Assembly (NCBI GenBank): GCA_001695595.3 | Contig: MBPM02000040.1 | Coordinates: forward strand, 434,001-498,000 | Direction of reading: 5' to 3' | Length of the DNA: 64,000 nucleotides | Source: Plasmopara viticola | Taxonomy: Eukaryota > Oomycota > Peronosporomycetes > Peronosporales > Peronosporaceae | Part shown: positions 12,601-25,300 of the stretch, piece by piece | Position numbering within the stretch: position 1 is the stretch's first letter | Layout: every line of letters begins with the position of its first letter | The notes under the pieces: generated by a model | Databases searched by the model: none | Told to the model about the DNA's origin: nothing | The model's input: the letters and a program-made list of their open reading frames with translations, nothing else | Translations under genes and position numbers: made by a program

Positions 12601-15600
12601 TTAGTTTTGCAAATTCAGTATTAGTATTTTTAATTATCTTTTCAGCCAGGTATAAATATCGACCTTTTTTCTTGCAAGAAAATGCATAATCTTCAAGGCT
12701 TCTTCAGGCGAAGGCCAGCTTTAAAAACAGAAGTTTTGCATATATTGATGGTCCCTAACCACTAAGCTTTAGGCTTTATACAATATGAGAAGGCTGAGTG
12801 CTATCAACCAGTATACAAGAAGGCGAACCTTGAACAATTTGGCCACAAAGAAGGATGCTGTTAGGCCAAATTCCTAAGAGATGGCAAATGTAACCCTCAA
12901 GGATGCTTAGACTTTAAAGGGCGGCATTGTAACACAGTCTCTACACTCGAGATTGCACAACAGCAAATGCTGCACATGCAACGTTGCGAATAACTCAAAG
13001 GTTGCGCCTGTGCCGCAGATTACGGGCCGATCAAACAAGAAGGACTTGAGAAAAGTCTTTTACTTAACCAGAGAGCCGGTTGAACAAAGAGATCTAAAGA
13101 AGCGCCTTTCACTCTATCACAACAAGATTAACGCAACCATCGCTCTATTCTTTTTCGGCGACCACAACCTTCGAAAAATGAACATGACAAAAAGATCCGT
13201 TAAAAAGGGCTTAGCTCTTTCTCCTTTAAAGCTGTGTAGACGCCTTCGATAAGTGACAACGCTGTCAAAGCCACCTTGTGACCCGGTTAAAAACTCTAAA
13301 TGGACTAGTCATGCTAAAAGCTCTACCCAACAATACAGGAAAGTTTATGGACAACGGGTCCATCGAAAAAGCAAAACAATCTGGATAACTAAAGCATTGC
13401 CGATGAGGACCACAGCACCACGCAGCACGCAAATCTCTTTCCGAGAACCACTCATCGCGTGGCATCTATATAAGGAGCTGCGTTCAGTAAAAGTAAAGTT
13501 CCAGCACAACTCCATAACGGCAATGAACGTGCTTCTAGCGCCGCATCAAATTCTATCCAAAAAAGCCTGGTATGCGGTATTTTTAAGAGACTCATTGCCA
13601 CGATCAAGTCAGAGAACCTATTTTCGACCCATAAGAAAACAACCTGCATATCAATATACTCCGGACTCGGAGCTTACGCGGCCATCTCTTATTTGACGAT
13701 TGGCCGAAGCCGATACAGCTTTAATGTAATATCTATGCTACGCTTCATCTGATGTGGTTGGCTATCGAATTAAAAACTGTCAAGGTTCTTACAATCCTCG
13801 GGTTTGCGCGACATCTGGCGACAAGTAACGAAAGATATAGACTGTCGCAGCATGTATCTCTCGTCTTATGATGAAGTTGCATCAATGAGGTCAATATACT
13901 TTCGCACAAGTGGCCATTGCATACTTTAAGCCTGCCACAAGGGCAGTCTCGTGCCTAAGTTCTTCATATGGTAAAAATTTGATGGTAGGCTTATTCTTCA
14001 CATCAAAGTGTTTCCTAAAAAACGATTTGGGGGACCCTTTAATATCGCCGAGACAAAGGGCAACCTACGATGCTTGAAAAACTGATCTAAGACATCTTCG
14101 CCAGCCAAAGGATGGCATATAGCCTTAAAAAGGTTTTATTTTTGAAATACCATATTTTGTGTGGAGTTTTCTTCACTCGAACAGCAATAAATCCGACACT
14201 CTCCCTGCGGCATTTGCTGTGACACAGCGACCCCTTGACCAGTCAATTGCTTTCGTAAACAAGATTTCTAAAATGGCGGCACTTTGAATACCTCTCATAT
14301 TAATTTCGGGCGTATACTTGCCAGTACTTCATTTAAAGAAGCTGTACGCACAGCAGGGGTAAGGGCACGACTCGCCAATATTGTGTTGCACAAAATCGAG
14401 CTTCCTGGCATCTATGGCGTTACTCCGCGTGTGACTTTAAAGTTCAAAGTTTTCTAGCAGCGGTATCTTTACGACCAAGTTACACCCGTGACCAGAATCA
14501 ATCTCGTCCATTCGACTTTTTCAATCTTTTACAGCCAGCTCAATTTTGGCTTATGATACATTTGAAGGTGCTTATTCGCCGGCGGGCGATATTTCTTTTT
14601 GCGTAGGACCCTCCAAGACTTGCAATGGCTTTTTCTATGCACAATTACATGTAAAAGTCTACTTTTGCTGGTTCATATCTCGAAAGCTGTCAAATTCTCA
14701 GAGGCTAATCTACAAATATGTATGATTCACACACCCAGAACGAGGTATTAGGTCTTCCCCAGTAGGGCGCCCTGCATCCACCAGTGACTAGTGTTTTTCA
14801 TTTTCTGGTGATACAGCTTTTTTCAGCAACTCTTCAAAGCTCTCGAGTCGAAACAACTGTCTTTCGTCGCACTTTTAGCGCCACTAAGCACTTTATAACA
14901 GACGCGAGCTGGATTTGCCGTTATGACAAAAGATAAATATAACAAGACAAAAAAGATTTTGTTCGATGATGTGCAAAGGGTTTCTGTTAAAAGTCAAGCC
15001 CAGGAGCTTTGTCTAACGAATGACTTCACATTATGATAAGGGCTATAAATGAGTGGGCATGGCAGCCCAGTGCACCAAGGGGCACATAGAATTAAATTTT
15101 ATGCCCACGCTGAAGATTTTCGACTTATACACTCGCAAAAAAATATATAGGACAAACAGAGCCACTATCGGTCGCGCAGCTCGCTCTGCCCAGAAGACTT
15201 TCTGGCTTCTGCGGACCTGAAGAAGCAGCTACATTTTTTTTGTCAAACACCTGGAACGCGTCACGACATTGGAGCCATACAAGCGAAGTTTATGCTTGAG
15301 ACTCAGGCAGTACGGGCTTCGTTAGTCTCCACAGTAGCTTTGAAGCTCAGTTTTTTAGTCTGAAAGAAAATATAAGTATATACTTTCTGAAATCGAGGAG
15401 GTAGAGATGATCACTAAGGCGGCTCTGCTTAAGGATATTTAGATGCGCGTGGCGTTCGCACATTGTTTCTTAGAAAATGGGCTTAAAGCTAGTCACCAAA
15501 CTGCAAAACCTATCACCAAATTCTTTTCTGGCCGAGCAACATATAAGAGGGCAACATGTCTTTAGTGAGCTTAACCTTTACATAGTCGTCATAAAAAATT

Positions 15601-15875
15601 TCCTCCGACACGTGGTCTTTCATCCTATCGAATCCTCAATAGTTGTGCCAGTGAACACGCTGACTCATTTCAAGCGCAATGGTCTTAAAGGTTGTCGAGC
15701 AAAAAATTATTTACTGCCTTGAGTCGAGCTAATATCGGCATCAGAATGCCCATTTTGGTTCTTTCTTACTTTTTTATTATGATCGCCTTTTTTTCATTAT
15801 AAAAATTGATCAAGAGTGTTATTCTATAATCACAAAAAACATGACTGCCTCAAATCGTAATAAGGAGCTAATTCC
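9695..15875. other. 6.2-kb gene-poor region
   Basis: No conserved gene was recognised. Two adjacent plus-strand frames, 12953-13252 and 13253-13696, are rich in Lys/Arg and match no family I know; they could be decayed retroelement gag or random. At 12431 a block beginning TGTGACGGGGTCACG and continuing to CTTGCACAG resembles a block at about 28298 and could be retroelement LTR debris. Otherwise I see AT-rich sequence without structure. Confidence 0.45.
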
Positions 15876-16265
15876 ATGGCTTGCAAGGGCAACGTGAGCT
15901 GGGAGCGCTTTGAGGAGCAGACCAAGTTAGCATTTGTGGCGAACCCTGCGAATTCGCGCTTTTTCCTCAAGACGCGCGTGACTGCTAACAAAAAAGTAAA
16001 AGTAGTCGCGCGCGTGTCACACCGTTCGACCAAGCCTACGTCTGCATCGCCTAGCAGTAGTAACGAACGCAATGGGACTGTCAAGTATGCCACAACAGAC
16101 ACGACCAATCTTTATCGTCTGACAAAGCTTCTCCGCTTTGCGATGCAAGAGGTGCTAGGTCCCTCGAGGGCATCGCCTACGCTGGCGCCTCCCGACTCGA
16201 AAGCTGTAGAATCGCTGGCACCCGCGAGCCAAAAGAAGAAAAAGAATAAAAAAAAGAGTAGATAA
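15876..16265 (+). CDS. SRP9: Signal recognition particle 9 kDa subunit (SRP9)
   Basis: Single-exon, 129 residues. Near the N-terminus VSWERFEEQTKLAFVANP is followed by SRFFLKTRV, then NKKVKVVARVSHRS. A central strand, TVKYATTDTTNLYRLTKLL, leads to RFAMQEV. This follows the SRP9/SRP21 pattern (W-E-F ... A-P ... R ... K-Y-T-D ... helix). SRP9 pairs with SRP14 to form the Alu domain of the signal recognition particle, which delays elongation while the ribosome docks at the ER. The tail is disordered and ends in a Lys-rich run (KKKKNKKKS), plausible for RNA contact and longer than in animals. The start ATG lies in CCATGG context. The gene is tail-to-tail with CTF18, with 53 bp between stop codons. 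Confidence 0.72.
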   Translation: MACKGNVSWERFEEQTKLAFVANPANSRFFLKTRVTANKKVKVVARVSHRSTKPTSASPSSSNERNGTVKYATTDTTNLYRLTKLLRFAMQEVLGPSRASPTLAPPDSKAVESLAPASQKKKKNKKKSR

Positions 16266-16318
16266 AGATGTAGAGACGGAGTGGATTCTAGAAATCCACA
16301 GTTTCTTACCGAGTGAGG

Positions 16319-19198
16319 TTATAACAAATCACGGACATACACAAGAGTTTTAATGCCACACGTGTAGCCTTCGTTATACTTGAAGCGGACCATGTTGTGC
16401 CTATGAGAATCGGCGGTGCGCTGCTGCTTGAACTTCGCGGTCAGATCCTCGTCGCGTTTCCGCTTGGCCTCGCGGTGTGCGAAAGCGAATGGATTGCGTT
16501 TGCGTAAAGTCTCGTCCTTTTTCACCAAATCTGCCTCTAAAAGTTAGCGCAGCAGCATTACAAAGCAAGATAAAGCCAAGATGAGCGAGCTACTTCTTGC
16601 AATTTCTTCAAATGACGTACCACTAAGCACTGGTAATTCGTAGGTTGCTTTCATAGCTTTCTTTTTCAACGTTGTTTCATTCAAATGGTTGCGAGCCGAC
16701 GCCAGCTCCTTACTGCCGTTCTGTTTGACCAACGGGCCCGTGTTCTCACTTCGACGTATCTGCTCCAGCTCCACCTCGCGAGCTATCATCTTCCTCACAG
16801 TCAAAGATAGCATGGAGTGACTTGCTCCTTCGCTACTTCCAAACTTGACAAGTTCGTATAAAGCCCTACACAACAAGGTGAAACAAGAAACACCAGTCGG
16901 AAAAAAAACATATAATCACGAAATTTGGAAGATCGTACGGCTCAAGCTCGTAGTCTTCACTGCCGTCGGGAAGATATTTGTGACAAAACGATAGTCCTAG
17001 CGACGCCATCAGCTCAATCAGCCGCTGAATCATTGCTTTCTCCTCTTTGGTCTGGAGGGATGGATTGATACGACGAATGTTGGGAGATAGACTCGCAACG
17101 AGCCATGGAATTACATCTACGACAAGAACGCTGATGCTCATACGCAAGATTGGTCGAAGCTGTGCTCCCTCTGTCAGTGCCAAAAGAATATTTTCGGAGC
17201 GATCCTTTTGTTTCTGCGCTTCAAACTGCGCACGAGGATATTCCACACGACGCCTTGAACTTGTGCAACACGATCTGTGCGTTGCGATGGCAGCGAACGG
17301 AATGTACGCTTGAAAAGCAAACTGCTGCTCTAAGCGAGCTCGATTTTCATACTCATCTGCGAGTCCAAGCCACTCAAACACGTCGCAAATCTTTTTCATT
17401 GTTGGGTCGTTAAAAATCATCTTTGGTACGTTCTCGTCCAACCCGCTGATCAACAAGGAAGAGTTCCCAAGTGACGCGACAGCTTCGCTTATCTTTTCAG
17501 CTTCAGCAAGGTTTTCCTTATTCATTCTTGAACGTGGTTCATAGAATACAAGATTCAGCGCCTCAAACATGCCGTGTATATGATCTTTTTGAGCAACGAG
17601 TTCAGAACTGAGGGCCACTGCCGTCGACTTGCAGTCAGCGGCTTCTCGTGATTGGGTACTTTGAAATTGAAGAGTGTTCAGACAGTAACGAATGTCGTTG
17701 TCGGCGCTTGAGCACAAAGCTACAAGTGCCCCTGTGGAAGCCTTGACATTTTCGTGGCGACAAATTTGCTTCAGACGTGCAACGAGTCGTTGCGAGTGTG
17801 GAGTATTTAGCGTGAAGATTTTTGAAATTTGACGCAGTGGGCGCAGCACGGATGCATACAAGTCATTACAAATGCAAATCAGTGGACGAGTCAAGGGGTG
17901 TCGATTTCTGGCTGCAACTTTTCCTCCGGTTATTTTCCTTTGTAAAGGTGCGTTGACAATCTCTTGGATGACGTCAATCGCAGATTTCCCATCGCTGCCA
18001 TTCATGGCACCGTCAATCTCATCCAAAATGATGCAGTTCGGTTTATGTTCGCCCCAAATAGATTGCATCTCCATAGCGCTAATGATTTTGTTACGCAGCA
18101 CGGATGCTGTGCGGTCATCACTAGCATTAACTTCAATGGGGTTGTAGCCAGCATGTCGAGCAACAATGTTAGCTAGAGTTGTTTTCCCTGCTCCAGGAGG
18201 GCCACATATTAGAATAATCTTGTTAAATGGACGATTGTCGTCGCCATTCTCTTTTTCATCACTCATCCCGCTTTTCAAAAATCCTTCCCTCCTTTGAGTT
18301 TGGTTAAAAGCACTAATCTTGCCGGAAGAAACTGACTGTGCGCCATGTGAGCGCTTCTTTTTAGGAAATACATATCGATCCCATGACTTGATCCAAGACA
18401 GCACTTCGCGATTGGTTCGCTCGTCGCTTAACAAATCCAAAAAGCTCTGCGGTCTGTACTTATCCAACCATAGCACAGCATTTGACGCGTGAAGTGATTC
18501 TTTCGATACTTTAAGTTCTTGCAGCGTCTCTTGAACTTCTATCGCAGCCTCTTCAATTTCCATCTAAAAGCACAGGTGGAAAAAATCTCGTTAGATCTCC
18601 CGTGTCAAGGCCTCGATTTGAATCTCCTCACCCGTTCGACAATTGCCATTAATTCCTTAATGGAAACAAGTGACGACGCTTTACTACCCACAAAGCTGGG
18701 AAGGACAGGCTTAGAATCGGGTCGCCTCTTGCGCAAAAACATTCGATTTCCATCACTCAGTACCACGGGGAGTGAGTCCACATCAATAGGCGGACGACTA
18801 TAAAGATACTTGCTGGTAATCGCATCCGGTTCTTTTGCAGCTGTGTGTCTCTCCCTGTGCTCGAATCTCAATGGTACGTTTGCCATGGTCACGTCATCGT
18901 CTCCGTCTTCGCCTAATAGGGTCGCGCATCGAGCCAGCACTTGGTCCAAGCGAGCATGTACATTCTTTGCATCCACTGCTGTCTTCTGTACAATGTCAAT
19001 ACTTATTGGAGGTGGTGGAGTGGACGGCTTTGTGGTACTAGATTGTTGCAGTTGGCTATCCCTAACTTGCCGTAGCTCAAAAGCCTCCATGGCACACATC
19101 TCATCCTCCATAGCTTCCATTTCATGAGCATGCATAGCCTCCCACTCATCTACACCATCAAATTCCTGCTCGTAAGCGTAGACATCTGCGTCAGACAT
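16319..19198 (-). CDS. CTF18: Chromosome transmission fidelity protein 18 (alternative clamp-loader large subunit), four exons
   Basis: Exons on the minus strand: 19198-18632, 18563-16939, 16865-16594 and 16536-16319. All three introns (68, 73 and 57 nt) have GT...AG ends and keep frame, giving 893 residues. The second intron restores a conserved LEP-ALYELVKF junction. The last intron has a CTAAC branch-like site just before its AG. The acidic N-terminus is typical of the family. WLDKYRPQSFLDLL opens the RFC-like region. The P-loop GPPGAGKT is near residues 310-317 and Walker B (IILDEIDG) near 366-373. The C-terminus carries KMIAREVELEQIRR and ends MVRFKYNEGYTCG ... VYVRDLL, the conserved tail that binds Ctf8-Dcc1. 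Ctf18-RFC loads and unloads PCNA and supports cohesion and the S-phase checkpoint. Confidence 0.93.
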
Positions 19199-21150
19199 CG
19201 GTAGAACAAAGTTGCTTTCGGAGCAATAAATATTGTGTCTGCTACAAAAAATGGCACATATTTTAGTTGGTCAAAGAGTGGTATCGAACAATTATCTGCG
19301 TTATCTATAGAGTGTATATTTCATGAAATCAGATGCGGTGTGGCAGGCAGATAATATGGTGTTTAGCGTTGGACAGCGAAACTGCTTTGCCTTTTGCGGA
19401 ATTAAGTAAGCCTGCTTTCCACTGCTATTAAGGCGGCAGTGGATTCAAGCATCGTTCGGTTTATTGAAACATACACGTCGGTCGACCGTTTGAGCAATTG
19501 CCTTCGAGCACGATAGATGAGCAAAATATAAAACACATCCTCATGAGCTTCGCTTTACTCAATGTCAAGCACATACTATTATAGCGCATCGCACTGACGA
19601 TGCCTTATTTGATACAAGGAAACACAATGAATTTATGCAGCCACAATGCTAGGCCTCCCCAAGACATGTGATATAAATTATATCACCAAATGTTCAGCAA
19701 ATTGGCGAGGGGACGATTTATTGTTGGCAGAACAAGCGGATTCAAATTGATTAAAGCAGCGTTTGCTAAACAGCAGCAATAAAGTGCAGGTCAACTTCGT
19801 GTTCGGAAGGTCACGAAACAGGCATTTCGCACTGCAGCGTTGCCTTTAACCGACGGCAAGCTGAATAAAAGTACCCTTCCAATATTTCTCCGTTGCTACA
19901 AGTCTTTGTAAATGATCCGACGTTTAAGCCGCGGGTTTGACCCTCAAGCAGGTTTCACAGGCCCCCACATAATTAAGCAACCACCTTTACATAAGTGGCC
20001 ACCACTATATGGAAAATTTTGTTATCTCTCGGCCAGGATGACCGCTGAATGAAGCATCACGTTCCCCCGATCTTGCCATTAATAAAACGTCTCAGACTGG
20101 GCATGGCGGATATACCTGGGAGTGAAGCAGGCTATCGGCTCGCTAAACTGTGTTTGCTGTCGAGGGGTATGGAACTCAGCTTTGGCATTACTAAAAATCG
20201 TATGAAGTGCTCTTGATTGGTATCCGCTAAGTAGATCTGACGGATCTACTCGTCACTATTGTTTCGCCAGAGCCTTTTTGACACAGGAGAGTCCTCTTCT
20301 TTGTATGGCCTTTGAAAAGATACCACTAATGAGGATTCCTTGGAAATTGGCCAGTTTATAAGACCAGAAAGCCATTAGAACGAAAAGCTAATAATTTATC
20401 AAGCCGCTGCAAAGTAAAAAAAAAACTAGGCCATTGTTTGATCTTCATTAGTAGGACACGAAATGAGTAAATGTAAGCCAGCACCAAAGGGCCTTTTTAT
20501 AAATCAAGGAATGCCAGTCACAGGTGCCCATCGTAGCCATAAGAATCCGGAGCGACCGATTGATATGTCTGTGGGTCATCAATTTATTTCATCGGCAGCG
20601 CTCTGCCACAAGCAGACGCCGGGAGTACAGACCAAGTGACTGCGCTTGAATCCTGGCAGCTTAGAGGTGCCTACTGTAATTTATTTGCCGATCTAGTTGC
20701 GATGAAGTATGCATTTGCAAATTCACGCTTACCAGATACGTTTACGATCTATCTTGTATGTGTGTTGCTACTCACTGGCATAGTTGCCCAACCTTTTACG
20801 AGTAAAAACAGGTGGCTATCCTTCTTTGGGCATTTAATTTCGAGCTGAATAGTAAGCCAGAAAAAGCTAAGTTAATTTTTTGCGACATCGCGTCTAGATA
20901 ATGGGCTAGCTTATGTCACAGCTGTGACCTCGTCTGTTTCTTATTATATTTGTAGCGCGAATGCACGCGATGCCATGTGCCATGTGCCGACTCTTCAGGA
21001 GTAGCACAGTCCAGCGAGTGGCTACATTATACTTGATGCACAGATGTAATACAAAACGGACCATTGTGGCTCTTTAATTGTAGTGGCTTCTCACGACGGC
21101 TCACAATACACCGCTTAGCGAGCGATCATCTTGGACATATGACTTTTCAA
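19199..21150. other. Gene-free stretch
   Basis: About 2 kb upstream of CTF18 with no recognised gene, RNA or repeat. It presumably includes the CTF18 promoter near 19200-19400. A short plus-strand frame at 20636-20848 has a hydrophobic segment but no homology I can name. Confidence 0.4.
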
Positions 21151-21179
21151 ACAACCACTATTGTTGGCTCAAGTGGTAC

Positions 21180-21500
21180 CAAGGAGTTCGTGGACTTGCC
21201 TAACCTATTGCACCTCTGGCAGTCCATTGATGTGATTTTTGTGTTTGGCCCTTCAAAAGGCTTGCTAGGTAACGCAGTCTTTGCTGACTGATTACGCGAA
21301 AATAATGTATTGGCGGCTGAGTTGGACACGGTCGACAGTGTCAAGCCAGCAGCAATATATCTTTAGACAGAATAAGCTACCAAAATTAGTTGTCTCAGAC
21401 CGTGGCTCTTATCTTCTGGGCTCTTTTTTAAAAAGGAGATATAAACAAACTGGACATGTCACGCATGTCACGCATGTCACAAAAACCATCCGCAATCCGA
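21180..21500 (+). pseudogene. Decayed Ty3/Gypsy integrase fragment
   Basis: Read across two frames, this stretch gives LWQSIDVIFVFGPSKGLLGN, then LPKLVVSDRGSYLLGSFLKR. The order and spacing match the integrase core of Gypsy polyproteins (WQ.ISMDF..GLP ... LP..IVSDRD..F...F), including the second catalytic Asp in VSDR. The frame breaks near 21290, and no RT, RNase H or LTR is attached. A tiny tandem repeat (acgcatgtc units) sits near 21458-21480. It is an isolated relic. Confidence 0.6.
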
Positions 21501-22216
21501 CTACTTGATAGAGCAAGGAAATTGCGTCTTTTTCGAAGATGTGGTGCGTAAAGTTCTCTCAGTCGTTGAGGTTGCACTGAATAATGCCGTTAAAGTCTGT
21601 ACAGGTTGCTTGCCGCTCTGCGTAAATGTATTAGCCCGCCCTCATGCTTCGTGAATACCGCATTTGTCTCTGACCTTGGTGGAGGAAGTAAAGCCAAGCG
21701 GATCACTAGATTTAGCTCTTTTCTAGAACTTAAGAGGGTTAAAGACTTATTGAGTTATGACACGTACCAGACAAAGTGATTGAAATTTGTGTCCTGAAAG
21801 ATATCGTCTCCGAAAGGAAAACTATAGTAGAAAATTAAAATTGTGGGTGCGTTATCATTGAATGATAAAATCACCTTGGATATAGAGTATACTGCCTCAA
21901 AGACTATAGTGCACACGCAATTTATTTATTTATACAGCTTTATCGTTGAAAAAAGGCTTACTGATTTATTGTACTTGGCGTTCCGAAACAGAATGCGAGC
22001 ACACTCAGTGTTGAAAAAAGCTTACTGTTCTATTATACTTGGCATTCCGAAGCAGAATGCGAACACACTCATTGTGGCTTACTTGGACCGTAATACGACC
22101 CGTGAGCGCGAGGGTGTTGGAGATGGGGCATACGTAGGCACAACCACGAGAGCTCTACCCATCAGGTAGAATAAAAGTTTGTTCAGGGCACGGAGTGCCT
22201 TGATATTTGTCTCGAG

Positions 22217-22221
22217 GCACG
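22217..22221. repeat. Target-site duplication (left), Copia element 1
   Basis: GCACG directly precedes the 5' LTR. The same five bases directly follow the 3' LTR at 26522-26526. Five bp is the usual length for Copia integration. Confidence 0.75.
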
Positions 22222-22366
22222 TGTTGGAGAATCGACGCCTCGACCAGCAACTACATATCGGTAAGTACCGGTATCTGCAATCAGTTGATGACTACTAAAA
22301 ACTAGCATTTATAAATACAAAAACTTTTGCAATTTGCTAACTAGTGCCCAAGTAACATTTTCAATT
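22222..22366 (+). repeat. 5' LTR of Copia element 1
   Basis: 145 bp starting TGTTGGAG and ending CAATT. The 3' LTR at 26377-26521 has the same length. I count about 13 mismatches by hand, mostly transitions, so insertion is not recent. The LTR is very short for a Copia element. Confidence 0.85.
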
Positions 22367-22383
22367 GGTTATGAGCCCAAGCC
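22367..22383 (+). promoter_or_regulatory. Primer binding site (half initiator tRNA type), overlapping the gag start
   Basis: GGTTATGAGCCCAAGCC follows the 5' LTR directly. It resembles the site of Drosophila copia, which is primed by an internal fragment of initiator tRNA-Met rather than its 3' end. The first plausible gag ATG (22371) lies inside the site. Confidence 0.55.
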
Positions 22384-25300
22384 CCGCCGACTCTGCCTTC
22401 CCGCCCCCTGACTCTGCCTTCGCCACCATGGACGCGTCTACGCCAAGCCGGATTAACAAGTTCGACGGCACCAACTTCCACAACTGGAAATTCAAGATGC
22501 AGATGGTGTTGGAAGAGAAAGATCTGTGGGACGTGGCAAGTGGCGAGATTAAGTTGGAGCAATGCGTCACTTCGCTGGACCAAGGAACCTATAAGAGGAA
22601 GTCACGCAAGGCGCTTGCGATCATCTGTCTCGAGATGGAAGATTCGCAGCTGCCACTGGTTCGTTCTGCGACTGGCGCGCATGATGCATGGTCAAGGCTC
22701 GAAGGACATTTCGAGAAGAAGAGCCTCGCCAATCGACTCTTCCTTCGTCGACGTTTCCTAACAGCAACAATAAATGAAGGTGATGATGTGCCTCAGCACA
22801 TTAACAAGTTAAAGACACTAGCGGAGCAGCTTGATGCGATCGGGGCTCCGGTTAGCGAGGACGACTTGGTTATCACGCTTCTGAGTAGTTTGAGTGAATC
22901 GTACCAATTTCTCATCACGGCACTAGAGTCACGTTCTGATTCATTGACGTGGGATCTCGTGACGTCTCGGGTACTACATGAAGACATGAAGCGCAAGGAA
23001 CAGGGTGGCGGCATCGATGGAGCCGCGCACAACCAAGGGCAAGCGTTCATGGCTAATGATAACAACAAGCGCAAAGGACGTCTTGTGCAGGCGAAGACAA
23101 GTGGATCTTGCCATTACTGTGGGGAACAAGGTCATTGGATTGCCAAGTGTCCCGCGCGATTTCGTGATAATGCGGAGCGGCAAAGGCCACAGCGTGCGAA
23201 TGTCGCACAAGCTGAAGATGTTTCTAGCGACTTTCTACTTTCGGTGGGTGGTGACACAAGTGCTACCAAGTCAAGCAGTGTTTGGCTGGTAGACTCGGGT
23301 GCAACTCAGCATATGACGTGCTCGAAAGAGAATATGATCAACTACAAGGTCATGTCTCCGGTGGACGTACACCTTGCTGATGACGGTATTGTTCAAGCGG
23401 TTGGAACGGGTGACATAGTTATGTCAATGCAAACACCACGTGGAATCAAGAAAGGTGTACTTACAAGTGTGTGGCACATTCCGAAACTACTGCGAAATTT
23501 GTTTTCAGTGGGCCGTTTTACGAAGGATGTCGGACCAGTTACCTTTGAGCGAGATGGTTGCTTTGCAGATGCAAAAGATTTGCGATGGCAGCTTGGTGCT
23601 CGCGAAGGAAAGGGTTTGTTCAAGCTCTGCATGACACCAATTCCAGCTGAGGCGGCAAATGTGACAACTTCGATGGGATGCCATGGGGACACCAAATCGT
23701 AGCTCTGGCACCTTCGACTTGGTCACATTGGCTTTAGTGGATTGGATGCCATTGTTAAGAAAAACTATGGAACTGGTATTGACATTGCGTCTGTTAAGCA
23801 GTGGGAGGCGTGTGACGGATGTTCGCTTGGCAAACAAACGCGTACAAGCTACATCAAGTCATCACCTAGCCGTGCAAAACAAGTGCTGGAGGTTATCCAC
23901 AGTGATGTTTGTGGCCCTATGCGGACGCCTACTTTTAGTGAAAAGCGATATTTCGTCACATTTATTGACGACAAACCACACTTTTGCATGGTATACTTGC
24001 TGCGCAACAAATCCGAAGTTTCTACCAAGTTTGCTGAATATGTCGCGCTTGCTGAAACACAGACCGGATATCGAGTAAAGTCGCTTCGCAGTGACAATGA
24101 TGGAGAATATACATCGCACATAATGGCCAGGTTTTGCAGTGACCGGGGAATCGCTCAAAAGTTCACCCCGCCGTACACACCACAGCTGAATGGAGTGGCT
24201 GAGCGCATGAACCGAACTTTGGTTGAGTGCGCGAGGTGCATGATGGAACACGCTGAATTACCAAAAATTTACTGGGGCGAAGCAGTTATGACCGCTGCAT
24301 TCCTGCGAAATCGTTGTCCTACACGCGCTGTTTCTCACGACAAGTCACCTCACCAAAATTGGGCCGGTAAAAAGCCATTGCTGGCAAACCGTAAGGTGTT
24401 TGATTGCCACGCATTTGTCACGGTTCCCAAAGAAAAACGCACCAAACTTGATGCAAGGTCGGTACGCTGCCGCTTTATCGGTTATTCCAAGCATGAAAAA
24501 GCGTACCGTTTTGAGGAACTACAAACTCGTCGTGTGCTTGTCAGTCGCGATGCCAAGTTTATGGAAATGGGCTTTGATACTGGGAAGCGTGTTCACTGCA
24601 ATGAAGAGCTTGTCATCGAAGATGTCGAAGAAACTGATGAGGAATCACAAGAAGAAGACCCAACTTCTTCCGATGTTGACATTGAGGCGGGCAGGAAACG
24701 TCACCAACGAAATGTATTGCTCGAGAAAGCAACAGAAATTCCAAGAATTAAGCGGCATACAATCTTCAGCAAAGGTCGTGGACTTCAAGAGATGTCGGCA
24801 GCAGCACAAGACTGCTTCAATGTTGAGGCGGCCTACGTCATGGATTCAGTGGGAGAAATACCGACTTCATTCAACTCGGCTATGGAATCCAGTGACGCTG
24901 TAAAGTGGAAGGAAGCCTGAGACTCGGAGGTTAAGTCCTTGCATAAGAATCAAACTTGGGAGATTGTGCCATTGCCAAAAGAACGCAAGGCGATTGAATG
25001 CAGATGGGTTTTTTCGTGTGAAAAAGAATCAAGACGGGGAAGTTGAAAGTTTCAAGGCTCGTCTTGTTGCTAAAGGCTTCTCACAGAAGTACGGCATGGA
25101 CTATGATGAAACGTTTGCACCGGTGGCGAAGCTCACATCAATTCGGATCCTGTTTAGTCTTGCTGCCAAATACAGCCTTACACTGCATCAAATGGACGTC
25201 AAGACAGCGTTTTTAACGGACCGTTGGATGAAGACATATACATGGAGCTTCCGGACGGCTTTGTGAATCACGAGCACCCCGATTTTGTTTGCAAACTCAA

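Noticed and set aside
12953..13696. Two adjacent basic open frames as a possible gene
   Set aside because: No domain, no intron signals and no homology I recognise; left as unassigned sequence.
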